From: Acridotheres tristis
Lineage: Eukaryota > Chordata > Aves > Passeriformes > Sturnidae
Assembly (NCBI GenBank): GCA_037013685.1
Contig: CM072884.1
Span: 3,472,001-3,536,000, forward strand
Direction of reading: 5' to 3'
DNA length: 64,000 nucleotides
Made by a program: the position numbers and the translations under genes
The notes under the pieces: model-generated
Databases searched by the model: none
What the model saw: the letters and a program-made list of their open reading frames with translations, nothing else
What the model was told of the DNA's origin: nothing
Shown here: positions 49,783 through 63,210 of the stretch, piece by piece
Layout of the letters: each line of letters opens with the position of its first letter
Numbering within the stretch: position 1 is the stretch's first letter

Positions 49783-52153
49783 ATGTGCAAGGGACTATTC
49801 TTACACTATGTAATGGTACAGTAGAACATCACCTAACAGACCATTAACAGGAAATAATGGCTCCATCATATGGCAGTGCCTGGCCTTTTTCCTGGACACT
49901 TCATTTACCCATTTACTGACTTTTTGGGGTATAGAAATGATGACCTGCCTTTTAAGCTGATTTGAAGAAGCTGGTTGTATTTCTGATTGATCAGAGGAAA
50001 ACTTGCTATCCTGGAAAATCCATGAAGCAGGTTAGAGAATTAATAGCCCAGCTGAAAGGCACCAAGAAAAGAGGCTGAAGCCATGGTGTGTAAGGACCAG
50101 TGGGAATTGCTCAGCTCCTCTCTGCCTGAAGAGGAAAAGGCTCAGGGGACCCAGTTGCAGCAGGAAAGTGACCATGGGCCTGTGACAGTGGAATTTTAAT
50201 TGCACGGTAGTTTTTTCACTGTCAAACTCGAAATCAGGTGTCAAGGGGAGGTAGTTGGATGCTCATCCCCAGGGATAAGTTGAGGGGTGCTCCAGGCACC
50301 CTCTTCTGTATTTGCTGTATATTTGCTTTTATATCTGCTGGGTAGATAAGGTGGTAGTAGACACCTTCCAGATGTCCCTTTTTTCCCTTTTTTTCTCCTT
50401 CTCTTCTCTCCGTCTCCACGTAGACACTGCTTTTCTCCAACAGTATGAATTTCCTAAAAAAGTAGAAAAACTGTTACTTGGTGTACTGTAGCAGGTTGTA
50501 GAGAGGGGATTAAAAAGTACTGTTTACTGTGATAAATAAACTACTTGAGACTAGCTGAACTCCTGCTGAGTAAGCCCTTCTAGGGAAGCAAAAAAGCCAC
50601 TTTTAATCTGTAAAACTAGATATTGTTATATGGATATACTCCATTCTGGATTGTGGACTCAGGTGTGCAAAGCTGGATCCTAATGTATAAAACTGAAAAT
50701 TAGAAGGAAACGTGTTTTGCAACCTTCTTGTTTTGGTGTACTAAGTCTGGATTTTGAGTAACAAGATGATACCTTTCCCTCATTCTAAGATTGAGGTGTA
50801 TTTTCTGAAGCTGTGACAGTGTTTCATGAGCTGTGTGGTTGTGGTTATTTTAGTGCAAAGAAATCAATCACAAGGCACTGCTAATTGCACCTTTTTAAAA
50901 CTTCATTACATTTATTAAGTGCAGTTTGAAATACCTTGTCATTAATACTGAAATAAAATTAGTTAGCTAAAATCAGATTTTTCAGAACCTCTATCAGATG
51001 TAGAGTGTACCAAATGTGTTTCTTTGGGGGAGTGTCTTTAGTCAAGTATTTGACCATTCAGTTCTTCAGTGGCAAACAAAGAGAAGAGATCTGTTTGGTT
51101 CTTTTTTTTAATTTGTTTTGAGCATGTTTGCTTTTAAACCATAAGCTTCACTTCCCTGTTTAATCACCAACATGTTTACTTTTAAAATATTACCAGAATA
51201 AATCATCATTTAGTTCTGAGCAGTAACTCCATTCCATAACTCCTTAACAAATAACATAAACTTCTAAAAAGCATTGGGTTGGGGATTTTTGTGGAAAATA
51301 TCCAGATGCTTTCAGCAGGCACGTGGCATAACAAATATTTGAATTAAAAGTCTATTTCACACATTCTTCCCTATCCCAGATTAACTCCTATTATGGTTTG
51401 CAGTATTTTTGTGTGATACTGTCCTTTCTATGCAGATAAATCACTATTGATTTGTAATGGTAATGAAAACTCTTGAAGTAGGATCTCAGTAACTAAAAGG
51501 AAATGCTTCTGGATTTATTTCCTAAGGGCCTCCCTTGTGGATTTGCCTGAGCTGGGGAATAAGAAATGCAAATTATGGATTTCTGTAACCATTTCACAAT
51601 ATGACTGTCATTGCTAAAGACATATTTTGGTTTTCATTACTTATAAAATTTCCATAATTGGAGGAAGTAATTCCAGAATCAGTAGCTCTCTGTTAGCAGC
51701 AGCAGCTGAAGATGATTACTGGGGAGTAGAGAGCAGGGAATGTGAAATGGAGCAGGGAAATTCAAACAGCCATTGAGAAATTCTACTTGTGGCTCATCTT
51801 TTCTTCTATATTCTGTTCAGGAACATTTATTTTAAATAAAGGAGAGGTATGAACGTTTTGTCATCCTGTGGAGCTGTGGTTGATGCCTTACTTTGTAATA
51901 TAAATCCTACACTAAATGTACCTTGGAAGTCCTATTTGTGTATTGCCACTGGGAAGTACCTTTTGAATGGACTAGAAATAAATAAGTAGCTGACATCTGA
52001 AAATATTACTGTTTAAAATGAACAGTAAGGAGCAAATATACTTACTCCTGATATTGGGAGACTATTTTACTTGTGGCAGGGATGTGGGAGGCAAGAGACA
52101 GGCTATGACCAGCAACTGAAATAAAATTTTTATATTTTAATATTAAATATAGA

Positions 52154-52170
52154 TTTTTTTTTTTTTTTTT
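52154..52170. repeat. Poly-T tract (T17)
   Basis: Uninterrupted T homopolymer in the sense strand of the intron. Confidence 0.85.
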
Positions 52171-52273
52171 AAGAGTAAGGCACTGTTGTGAACTGCATCT
52201 CTACAAAAGATGAAAAGCCTTTTTCCTTTTTTTTTTAAAAAAAGAGTATTGTTATTAAGGGTTATAACCTTTG

Positions 52274-52296
52274 TCATGACTGTATGTCAGTCATGA
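52274..52296. other. Short perfect inverted repeat (9-bp stem, 5-nt loop)
   Basis: TCATGACTG (52274-52282) pairs with CAGTCATGA (52288-52296). Confidence 0.7.
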
Positions 52297-54929
52297 ATCT
52301 GGAAGCTGGGCATGAGCTGACCACACTGCTTTTGTTAACAAAGTAAAAGAACTAATAAAAGAGTAGTTTTTAGTGAAGGCTTTGTGACTGAAGACAGAGT
52401 TGTGGGACAAGCACAACTTGATGAACACTGGGAAACTATTGCTCCGTGAAAAAAATTCCGGTTTGTTTTCTGGTTTTCCACTTGAGTGGTAGAAAAATCA
52501 ATGAGGCTATCTGTATTTTATCTGCTTGGTTTGTTACAGCAGTCCCAAAGCTACTTTGAATATGGGTTTTCTTTTGAACTTAGAGCAAAACCTACAAATA
52601 CTAAAAGATAGTTTGGCCTCATATTGTCAAAAGCAGCAAGAGTTTGGTTTGCAGAGGGACTTGAAACCTCTCTGCTTGAGCAAATTCTGCTCAAGTGTTG
52701 AGTTGAGCTGCACCACCCTTTTGAGAGCTTCACTTGGATCTTCTGAAAGCTTCTCTGAAATATGAATATTATCCTAGACTAATATGAGAATCTAGAACAT
52801 TGATGATAGTGTGCATTTTTAAATTTAAGGCACAAATGCATATTTTGATATGCCCTCAAGAGTGATAGCTTATTTAAATCACGTGTTGTACATGTTCATG
52901 CTGACTGCTGTCACAGCAGTTCCCTCAGCATCCCATCAATTCTGTTCTCATTTTCTAACAAAATACCTGAATTTCAGAATGTACTAAACTTCATCTGCTT
53001 CTATTGCCCAGTTTATTTAGTTTATAGATGTGCAGAATTTAATTATGAAACTAAACTGTAATATGAGAAAAAAAGCTTTGCTACTACTACTATCAAATTT
53101 TAATAATACAATTAAAGTGTCTTAAATATTTGATCATCTGTGTTGCATAACTTGCTGCATGGAGTAAGTCACTATTGCCAGGTTGTGAATGCAGATGAAA
53201 CAAGCAGTTCTGTAAAAGGCTTTATTAATCAATAAGACATTCCATATTAATTGGATTGTTAGATCACACCATATTAGCCAGCTCTACTAAGCAGCCTTAT
53301 CTTTGTGGTTGTGAGAAATGCAGAATATTCTTCACCAAGGCCAATAAAATAGGATCCCCATTACGAATTGGAAATTAATTAGCATAAGAAAAGTCTGGTT
53401 AATTTGGAAGGAAGTCTCCTTTTCTTCAAGCAATAAAGGGAGAACAGACTTTTAGAAATGCAAACTCAGAATGACGTTGGTTTTGAGACTGTCGGGTTTT
53501 TTGTTTGGGGGAGGTGCATGCACACTATTACATGAAGACAGACACCTGTAGGTGCAGAAGGGTATGTACATTTGTCGTGATTAAACTTAAGTACTGAATT
53601 CAGCACAATTCATGTCTTCTGATTCTCAGATTTGTTGTTTTTGTGATATCTATGCTTAAGACAAATTGAACTCTAGGAGAGATCTGTAAGCCTGATATGC
53701 TTAAATATTCTAAGATCTCTTTGAAAAACACCCCTAACTATACATTGCTTGGATTTTTCTGGCTTTCCTGTTACTCTTGTATTTGTTTTCTGTCTTTTAG
53801 TGCAGTGGTTTTGGATTTCTATTACTTGAAACCCTCACATTTGAAGACTCCATCTTTCTCTCCTAGTTTCTACAAAACTTGAGCAATTTATTTTTTTCAT
53901 TTGTAATGAAAAAGTTTAAACTTCAAGGATGGTATAATAACGAACATTATTTGTGTGTTTTGTGGATTTGAAACGTTTCTTAAACCAGGTAATTATGATA
54001 TTTACAAGTTTCAGTGTAATTTCAAACTGGGGGGAAATGTAGGTGAAAATCAGGTAGATTCTGTGGGTGTTGAACATTAAAGAAAATTTCTGTGAATTCA
54101 CTTTTGAGAGACATATTCCTTGTAGTCGTAAGGAATAGCTGCAGGTATGCACTGACAGCCCCTTGGCCTGGGCAAATCCATTACAAATAAGGGTGGTAAA
54201 TAATGATTTTTAAGAGTGAGGTGGTTTTTTTTTCTTTTTTTTTCCTCTCAGTATATTTACATATGAATAAAGCAGTTTTACTAAGAGACTGAACTGAAAA
54301 ATATAACTTTTAAATGAAAGTATCTTTACCTTTTTCCCAGTCTGCATCAGAATACTGATTACTCCGTTTAGTTTCATTACGCAGAATATCAATTGCAGTT
54401 TTCTTACACTGTCAGAATTTAAATTACCAGAGGTCTGCAAGATTAGTCCTGCCTGGTGTGCTGAAGTTAAGTGTGCTCTATTTAGATGGCCTGCCTTAAA
54501 TTTACATTTTTATAGGCATGCTTCTATAATGGAAAGTAACTAATGTTAATTTCTAAGGAGAGGGGAAGAAAAATGTAATCTTGTAATAAAATCTGTGATT
54601 GAGCTTGTGGAGCTCAGGGTGGAAGGATGTGCAGCCACACAACAGAGCTGCAATGCTCTCATCACTAACCTTCCTCCTCACCTTCACAGATGGAGCTCAG
54701 CAAGTTAAAACCCCCCGAACTTTATTACCCGTGCCCAGCAGAGTAAAGGTTGTTTTTCTTTCTCTGGCAATATTAATGACTTTCAGCTGACTGCATTTTA
54801 ATTAAAAACACCAGGTAGCCTCTCTTGGCTCAGCACAGGGCAATGCTGGCTTTCAGCATCTGTGGGTGCTACCTGTGCATGTCTGTGCAGCCCTTTCACT
54901 CTTTGCATTTGATTTTTGGTTGGTTTTTG

Positions 54930-54943
54930 TTTTTTTTTTTTTT
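54930..54943. repeat. Poly-T within a T/G-rich stretch
   Basis: T14, inside T- and G-rich low-complexity DNA at about 54908-54995. Confidence 0.8.
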
Positions 54944-57900
54944 GGTTTTTTGAGGTTTCTTTGGAGGAGGGTGTTTTATTTTGTTTTTTATGGGGGTAGT
55001 GTCAGACACCACTGGGAGGCTCTGATAGCCATAAATTCCAGAGCTTTTTGAAGAACTGAAGGCAGAAAATGGGCAAGAACTTATTGCTGAAACAAGCGCT
55101 GTGTGCAATCCTTGGAACTCAGAAATTCTTGTTCAAACGCTTGTTCACACAAACTGTGCTTGTTTGGACAAATACAGCTATTTTCACCCTCATCAACAGT
55201 GAAATGCTACAGGAAATGCTATATATAATTTAATGTAGTTATTCTCAATTTTCTGTGCACGGAGAAGCCTGGAACTTCGTGTTCTGGCTGTGAAGAGTTC
55301 TGACACCCGTGCCCACAAATGTTAAGGGCATGGTGCAAAACATGTTACAGAGAGGGAAGGCAAAAGCAGCACTTACACACATCTGAAAATATTAATTAGT
55401 TCTAGGCACATTACATGCTTCTTAAGCCACCTCTGGCCAGGAACTTGCATATGAGGATACTAGAAAAAAATTGATGGAGTGTGTTCTCTTTTATCAGAAG
55501 GATAAGGACAGAATGGATCAGGCTTTCTTATCTTCCCACTATGCCTGGGGAGCAACTCTGAATTAGATCATCCATTTTTGGTTGTATTTGCTGTTTTCTA
55601 AAGAGTGGGTTTTTTTTCTGGAAATATCCATGGGAATACCGTGACAATACAATGTGGACAAGATATTCCTGGGACAGTCGTTCACTGCTATTCATCTTTG
55701 CTTAACCAGGGCAAGGCTCTTGTATTCTGTTTTCCCTGTTTTCTTTTTGTTGGTTTTTGTTCCCTCCCTCTCCTCCTGTCTCTCTCCTCTTTTCCTTTCA
55801 AGCTCATTGTAATTTTAGTTTGGTAGGGGAGCCTGGGAAGAATCCATGAAGATACCAGCTTGAGGAGTGTTCTGGGTTAGTGGCCCTACCCAGTTCTTAA
55901 ATTTGTCAATGACTCTCTGTGGTCACTGCTATGGATAGGATGTTGAAGCAGCTGGGGCTTTTTGCTGTTCCTGCCTTTTTTCTCCACCCTCCAACACTCC
56001 AGTTTTTTTATTCTTTCTTCTATAATTATATGAAGAAGAAAATATTTAGTTTTAAAAAACCTCTCTAAGATTAAAATACTGCTGTATAATACTCTTTGCG
56101 TTTGGTATAAAGAATTTTAATGGCATAAATGCTCTTATGAAAAAGGTTAAAAATGGGTGAGCTGCCTAGATTTATATTTTTATAACTGCTGTGACTTTCT
56201 TAAGACTTTATTTGGGCCGAAGCCTGGCTTATCGATGTTAACTAAAGGTGCTGGAACACTTTGTTTCTTTTAAGCATAACTGCCATTTTAAAATAAAATG
56301 TTGCAAGTAAGCAAAAACTTGATGTTAAAAGCTAAAAGAGCAGGCCCATGGGTCTCAGTTTGTACTAAATATTGCATGCAGTGCTATTGATTTGTGACGC
56401 TATAGCATAATTGTTGGTGTTCTGGTACAGCTTTTCAGCCAAGCAGCAGTTTCAAAGGCCAACTATTCTTCGGGAAAATAAATTGCAGGAAAATGCAGGA
56501 ATCTGTTCTGTCTCTAACATAACTTTATTTGACAGCATCATTTAAAATGGCATAACTTTAGACAGATACATCACTGGGTTCTAAGTACCTGCTCATTTCA
56601 GCAAGGCAAGTCCTATTAGTAGAAAAAGGCCACAAAAAGAGTTTCTTCATACCAGAGCTTATAAGATTACTTTCTAATTTTCTGCTGAAATCTAAATGCT
56701 CTTTTGTGAAGCTGTGGGAGAAAACAAGCATGGGTAAGGACAAAATAAAAACTGAAGTCCTTGATTTCAAAGATGCCAAAAGTGCACTTCCCAATAAGAT
56801 AGAGGGTTTTTTTTCTTCTCGCTTTTTTAGCCCTGGATTTATTTAAGCTTCCAGCCAGAGCCTCTGAATCACCTGAGCTGACTCAAGAGCTGTTGTTTTA
56901 TGTACAAGAGACTCATGTATTTATTTTACTCTTACACACCATGGTTTTCTTCTTGGCAGAAAAGTGTTTGGGCATAGCAAGTGTTCTCCCCTATCAGGTA
57001 AAAGCTGCTTTAAATGACTTTCATCTGAGATTTTTAGTAATTTTTTCATTCTTTTCCACTCCTGGGTCTGAGTGCCTCTCTTGCATATATAAAGTGGATG
57101 CAGGATTATGCACACAGGGCAAAGAATGATGAAATATGTGAAATTATAGCGAGGATTTGTGTTGAATTTAAATGTTTTTCACAAAAAGTTGGACTTAAAA
57201 ATCTCAATTCATGGGTAAAATTTTATTTCATCTGTAAAAGGAACAAAAATATTGGGCCCTACTCTTGAAGGTTTTTAATTCTTTCATGTGTATTTATTGT
57301 GGTTTTGTCAGCTTGAGGCTTTAGTATAGTTTTCCTTTTTCAGTAGCACAAGTGTTACATCAAAAATGACAGTTCATTCTATGCCTGTTTTTTGTTTTGG
57401 TTACTCATCTCCTTTTGTATTTACAATGCTAAGATTAAATATTTCTTGCTGTGCCAGAACAATGAGCAATGCAGCAACTCATCAGAGCTTGAAAAAACTG
57501 ATTGCTGTCAACTATGGTGCTTTTCCCTCCCTCATCAAAATCACAGGTTGTCTCAAAAATTCGATCTGATGTTTCTAATCTCCAGCAGCTCTGAAAGGTG
57601 AACTTGAGCATGCCTAGATTACCTGAACTGTCTAATTGGCCTTTGTGAAAAGTCACCAGTATTGAATTGTGGAACTGAAATAAAAGCGCAGATTGTGAGG
57701 TTCTGTGACTTGTGCTGTTAAATTTTATTGCTTTCCTGTTGTTGGTGGCAAAGATTAATGAAACTTTTATAAAAGTTGGATAGAAATGAGAAGGGAAGTA
57801 CATTAAACTACCCCAGCTTGCTGCACACTAATTATTGTGTCAGATCTCATTAGGAAACGGATGCACACAGCAGACTCTGCTTGCTTATTTTAACGTGTCT

Positions 57901-60407
57901 GCTTCAAGAAAGGACTCTGCAAATTGGAGAAGGGTTTGCAGGTCAATATTCTACATATGTCAATTTACAAAAGACGTTTTTGCTTCTAACTAACCTTCAT
58001 CTCATGCTTCAGCAGAAGAGCAGAATAAGAATAATTAGGGAAGAGTTGTACTGAGTTTGGGATAGTGGTGGGTGGGAGTGGACTTGAATTCAGCACACTG
58101 TGCTCTAAAAAAATTCTTATTTTTGCAGGCATGGAGTTTCAGTAAAAGCAGTCATAAGACTGATTAGCAGATAAGAGAATTTCATACGGTTTTCATAGGC
58201 AAGCCTCTCAAACATGATAAATAAGGGCAGAAGTCTGGAGAGGTGTCTTCGTGAGAGTCAAAGCTTTGTATTGAAAAACAGGTATGTAAGAAAAATGTCC
58301 CCTTTCATGGGGTTTACATAACAAATGCAATGCAGCAAAAATGAACAACTATTTGTACATTAAATTGATAGGAATGGTTTGTTTCAGTCAGTCATCCATG
58401 CTCATTGTCTGTCTACTCCAATCTGTGTGGTTGGGGTTGATGAAGAGGACAGAAATGTGGTTAAGGAATGAGCGATGGATCTGTGAAGTCTGTGATTAAA
58501 AGATTCTTCTCTGTCTTCTTGTATGGAACCATGGATCCTGCAGCTTCTTCATTTTTTACAGGCTTTTCTCTCTGTAATAACCAGGGTTTGTAGGAGGATA
58601 CTGTGTTCTAAGATTTTGACCCAAATAAAAAAATATGAAAGAGTCAAAACTTTGAAGGCTGCAAGGTCATGTCATAAAAAGGCAGAAGTGTTGCTCCTGA
58701 TGACTTTTCCATTCTGTCATTAAGAGGGAGTTATAGAACTCAGATTTCTGATTTGATCATAGGCTAGTAAGGAAATTTTCAGGGAATTGGAAGTATTGTG
58801 CTTCTTCATGGTTAACATTCTCCAGTATCAAAAAGTAAATAATTTGTAAATGTCAGAAAACTACGGAATGGTTAGATATTGAATCACTTGATGACAACAG
58901 TTTATATAACTGTGTGATAAATATTTTTCCTCTAAAAAATGGTAGGTAGATGTAGTCGTTGCTGTGGTCCCCAGGACAGGTCTTGGACAAAGAGAGGAAT
59001 AGGAGGATAAAAACTGGTTGTGAAGTTGCCTTCTTCCACCCTTTTCCTGAAGTTTTGACTCTTGTTTAGCCTCCTAATTTTACATGATTGACGTTCTCAT
59101 CATAACTCTTAAAGCTGAATTGTGCTGCTGTCTTCCCTGGCCCTGTGAATACTCCAGTATTTGCATTCTAGAAGACTGGGAGCTCTTTTAAAACCCTTAT
59201 TTTAATAGCAAAAAAACCCTTAAAAAGTAGTTGTTTCCTAGCAAAAACCTATCTCATTCTGCAGAAGAGGCTAAAGATTTTTAGTAATGTTCTTTAACTG
59301 TGGCCTGCTTTTGGTGTCCATTCTTTCAATGATATTAAATCAGCTTTTATGAAAGCTTGTTTCAGTGTTGCATACTTAGACCAGAAAGTCATGGGACTAT
59401 TTTAAATAAATATGTGAAGAACTTCACTGATGTAGCACAATTTGATTTTCAAATAAAAACAACTTGTTGTGTCCTTTATCAAAAAAATACCCTGTGAGGA
59501 CATATGCCAAGAAACCTTTCTCTTTACTGCTCTGAAATGACCAACATAAATGGCTTTTCCTTTAAAAGGACATCCTGCTGGTAGGTGATATATGAACTAG
59601 AGGCACTGGACCAACATCTCAACAATTGTGTTCAGCTGTAACTTAATAAAGCATTGTTCTCTTAGGGTCAGGTTGGCTGTGACAACAGAGAAAGTTCTGG
59701 AAGATAAATGTGCAAAATATAATCTTTTTGGTAAATTCCAAAAGAATCTGACATCTAATTTGACCTCTAGTTGACATTCCATGACCACCCCCTGCCAGCT
59801 GCAGGGATTTTTATCTGCAGCAGGTTCCAAATAAAGCTCTAGGTTTCAGCTGGGTGAAAAAAGTCTTATTGTGCTTAAACACTGAAGTCAGGTACTGCTC
59901 TTGCAGTTGCAGTATCTGGGAAAGAAAAGCATAATTATCAAATATTCAAATGAAATTTTCTCCTTTCTCCCATTAGCCAGAAGTTAATTCACAAAATTGC
60001 TTTCCATGTAACTGAAAATACGAGTAATGAGATGAGGGAGGTTGAAAGAGCATGGGAGTTATTCTAGTTCACAGGTTTTCCTTGCACATGCAGGACAATG
60101 CAGAAATGAGATGTCTGAGAGTTTAATTTGATGATGCACTCCTCAACTGTAGTGAATGAGTTGGGTTTAATGCCAGCCTATTTATAGGATAGGATCATTA
60201 AGAGTTTGATGCTCTCTCTATTTGTGCACTCAGAAGTGGGAGGAAGGCAAGGAGCACTGGGGAAGGGCAGAAAGTTATTTTCTTCCAGGAGATTTTAACA
60301 AGTATGACTGAGCCTGAGCTCCCCGAGGAGACAGTGCTACTTTACAGTAAATAAGTAATTACATAGGAAGGATGAATAAACTGATAGAGTGGAAAACACT
60401 GGTAATT

Positions 60408-60549
60408 GTTTTCTTTTTCTTTATCTTCCCTTTGTTTTATTTTGGCTTTTTTTTTTGGTTTGTGTTTTTTTTGTTTTTGTTTTCCCTCTATTCCTGCCTT
60501 GGAGATCCAGACTAAGGTTCATATGGGTAGCTCTTTTTTTTTTTTTTTT
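60408..60549. repeat. T-rich low-complexity tract ending in poly-T (T16 at 60534-60549)
   Basis: Repeated T runs of 4 to 10 bases, broken mostly by C and G, extend over about 80 bp. After a short gap of unique sequence there is an uninterrupted T16. Confidence 0.8.
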
Positions 60550-63002
60550 CTTTTAAAAATACTGTAGGCTTCTCATTTTTATGTATTCATTTCTCAGCAC
60601 ATTTTGGACACTTCATTCAGGATGTTTGCAACCTGTAATGGAAGTTATTCCTTGGAGATTTTTGGCATGGCTCTGTTTAACCTAGAAAATGAGTAAGGTT
60701 GTAATGCATGTAGCTGAAATGCACAAGCTTATGAATTTGCATGCATATAAACTGAGCTGCTACTGATGTTGTTATTCAGCTTGCTCCACTTGTAATAATT
60801 GTTTTTTCTGTTCACCTCTCAGACTTTATTTCCAGAGGTTTGAGGCTCAGTTGAATGGTGAAATATGATAGCATTGCTTTTGGCTTTCACTGGAGTATAT
60901 CAGCATGATCCCTTGCAAGCCTAAGTTTGTGCTTTAATTAGTCACATAGCTCTAGTCTTGGTTTTCCCCCTTTTGATCTTCTGCCTGGAAGGGATAAGTA
61001 GCTTGAGGAAAAACAAAGTCATGAATTTGTTATTTGTAGGTAGCGATAACACTTGTTACGACGGTGGTGGGAGGCTGGAAGTGATTTCTGAAAGATGTAA
61101 GTGTTCAGTTCTCCAGCAGCAGTTTGGTCACAGGTATTCCAGCCAGATGTGTGCCACAGGAATGGGCTCTACTTCACCAGCCAGCACAACAGCTGGAGGG
61201 GAATGGAGAGTGGTTCTGAAGGAGCCCACTAATAAATACTCAAAGGAAGAGTTGTGCTGCTGGGGAGCTTTGCAGTGTCATCAGTTCAGCCCCTGTGGGT
61301 AGTGTCAGCTCCGGGCATCCACACTGATCCAGCTCCTGACACACAGCATGCTGGTAAAAATCACTGATCTGTCGCTTCACCTTCCTCTTAATGTCTTTAG
61401 TTTTGCTTCTTTAGTTTTATGTCTTAGGCTGAATTAATGCCTTAGTGTTTATAAAGCACTCCACAGATGAAAAGCCTTCCGTAGCTGCTTTGTGTAATTA
61501 TTATTTTTAATTGTTTCCATTTGTATAATTTCAATTAGAATCACTAATGGACTAGTACAAACTCAATAAGTAGTAGAAAAGGCAGGATTTCTTTTCTTTT
61601 TAAAGAAAGTAGACTTTAGCAAAAACTGGGGAAAAATGGAAGAAGTGGACACATACTCTTCTGGGTTCTACTTCATCCATATTAACCTCATTGACTAATT
61701 GCAAGGATTTAAATATGCCAATACCTACATAAAAAAACCCCAAACCTCTGAGATCCACTGCTTTTCACTGGGAAAACCTGTGAAACCTATTTATGCTATT
61801 TCTGCCATCAGTGGTATTGAAATGCTTTTTTCCTCAGAGTGACTAGTAAGGAAATGAAAATGGGAAGCTCTGAGTCATAGCCCTCTTTGTGGGTGCACAC
61901 AGCCAGGACCACTGGTGTGCTGGGATTCTGTGCTGTATTCACTTAAAACCTCCACAGCTTGGAATGGCAAAGGCAAAAAATCTTCCTGCTGCTGAAGGGG
62001 AAATCTCAAATATCAGAATTGTAGCTTCAAAGCAGAGAAAGCAAGTAAAACAGAACTGATATTTGGAAATTTGTGCATTCAAGTCAGATTTGTGATATGA
62101 TGCAATACCCAATTTATGAAGAGTTTAAGTGGTAAAAACAGTCATTTTACTCAGTATGTGCATTATATCATGGGGCAGACAAGGTCAGCTCTCAAACTGA
62201 GAGCTGAGAAAATCTACCAAGCATCTCTGCCTGCCCTGAAGCTGTTCTGGCTTCCCAGCAGGCCAGCCCAATTGGCAGGGTTAAAGTTCATGGGAAGTGC
62301 AGGTCTGGCAGGAGGGGAGTTTATGGCCCAGCTTGGGTACCAAGGGCTTGATGATTCAGAGCCAATGCAGTGATGATGTAACAGCCCAGGGCTCCTCACA
62401 AACTCCTGAAGAAGATTAACAGGCAAACTCTGAATTTGTATAAAATTCTAAACTAGAAATGTAGAGCTTGCTCAAGGTTTATTATTTGTTTTGTTTGCTT
62501 TTTTTCCTTAAATCTTCCTCCACGTTCTTTTTTCTTTGTTTCTAAAAATACCTGAGGACACACAAACACTTACCACAACATTATCTGTGCTATTTTGGAG
62601 ATCGGCAAGGTCCCCCAGGCCACATAGCTGATGCAGACAGCTATTGTGCAGCATTACCCAAGTACCCAGTGGCTTCACTGAGCGGTGTTGTAACATTCTG
62701 CTCCAGTTACTCCAAGTGTAGGAGGTGCTGGGAAGAGCAGAGCCAGGATTGCTGCAGCTCCCCATATTTAGGAAATAAACCAACACAGCAGCAAATAAGT
62801 CGTCTGACTTCTTAAACAGGTGATAGTTGATTGGATTATACCTACAGTTTGATTTAGTTATTTTGTAGTTGAAATTTATTTCTCAGTCCTTCTGTCTTAT
62901 GCCAATTATAAGAAAGTATTAACACTTTGGTATTTTAAGTCATGTCATTTACTAATCATATTTAATAATTTACTACTACATTTAATAATGTAGTGATAGG
63001 AC

Positions 63003-63210
63003 AGGGGGGAAGGGCTTTAAACTGAAGCCCTGAAGGAGGGCAGGTTTAGATTAGGTATTAGGAAGAAATTATTTCCTGTGAGGGTGGTTAGGAACCAGAA
63101 CAGGTTGCCCAGAGAAGTTGTGGATGCTGCAGCCTGGGATAGTGGAAGGAGTCCCTGCCCATGGATGATCTTTAAGTCCCTTTCAACCCAAGGCAGTCTG
63201 TGATTCTGTT
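63003..63210 (+). mobile_element. CR1 LINE, 3'-terminal fragment
   Basis: The CR1 3' region runs in sense orientation: GGCAGGTTTAGATTAGGTAT, GGAAGAAATTATTTCCTGTG, CAGGTTGCCCAGAGAAG and GATGATCTTTAAGTCCCTTT, ending in TGTGATTCTGTTG. It is 5'-truncated. Confidence 0.94.

Noticed and set aside
50060..50180. Possible CR1 remnant (GAAGAGGAAAAGGCTCAGGGG)
   Set aside because: Only one short string resembles CR1. The flanks and 3' end do not, so it is too weak to annotate.
60958..61302. Plus-strand open frame of 114 codons in slightly GC-richer DNA
   Set aside because: No domain, no homology I recognise, no splice or promoter context. It is consistent with chance.
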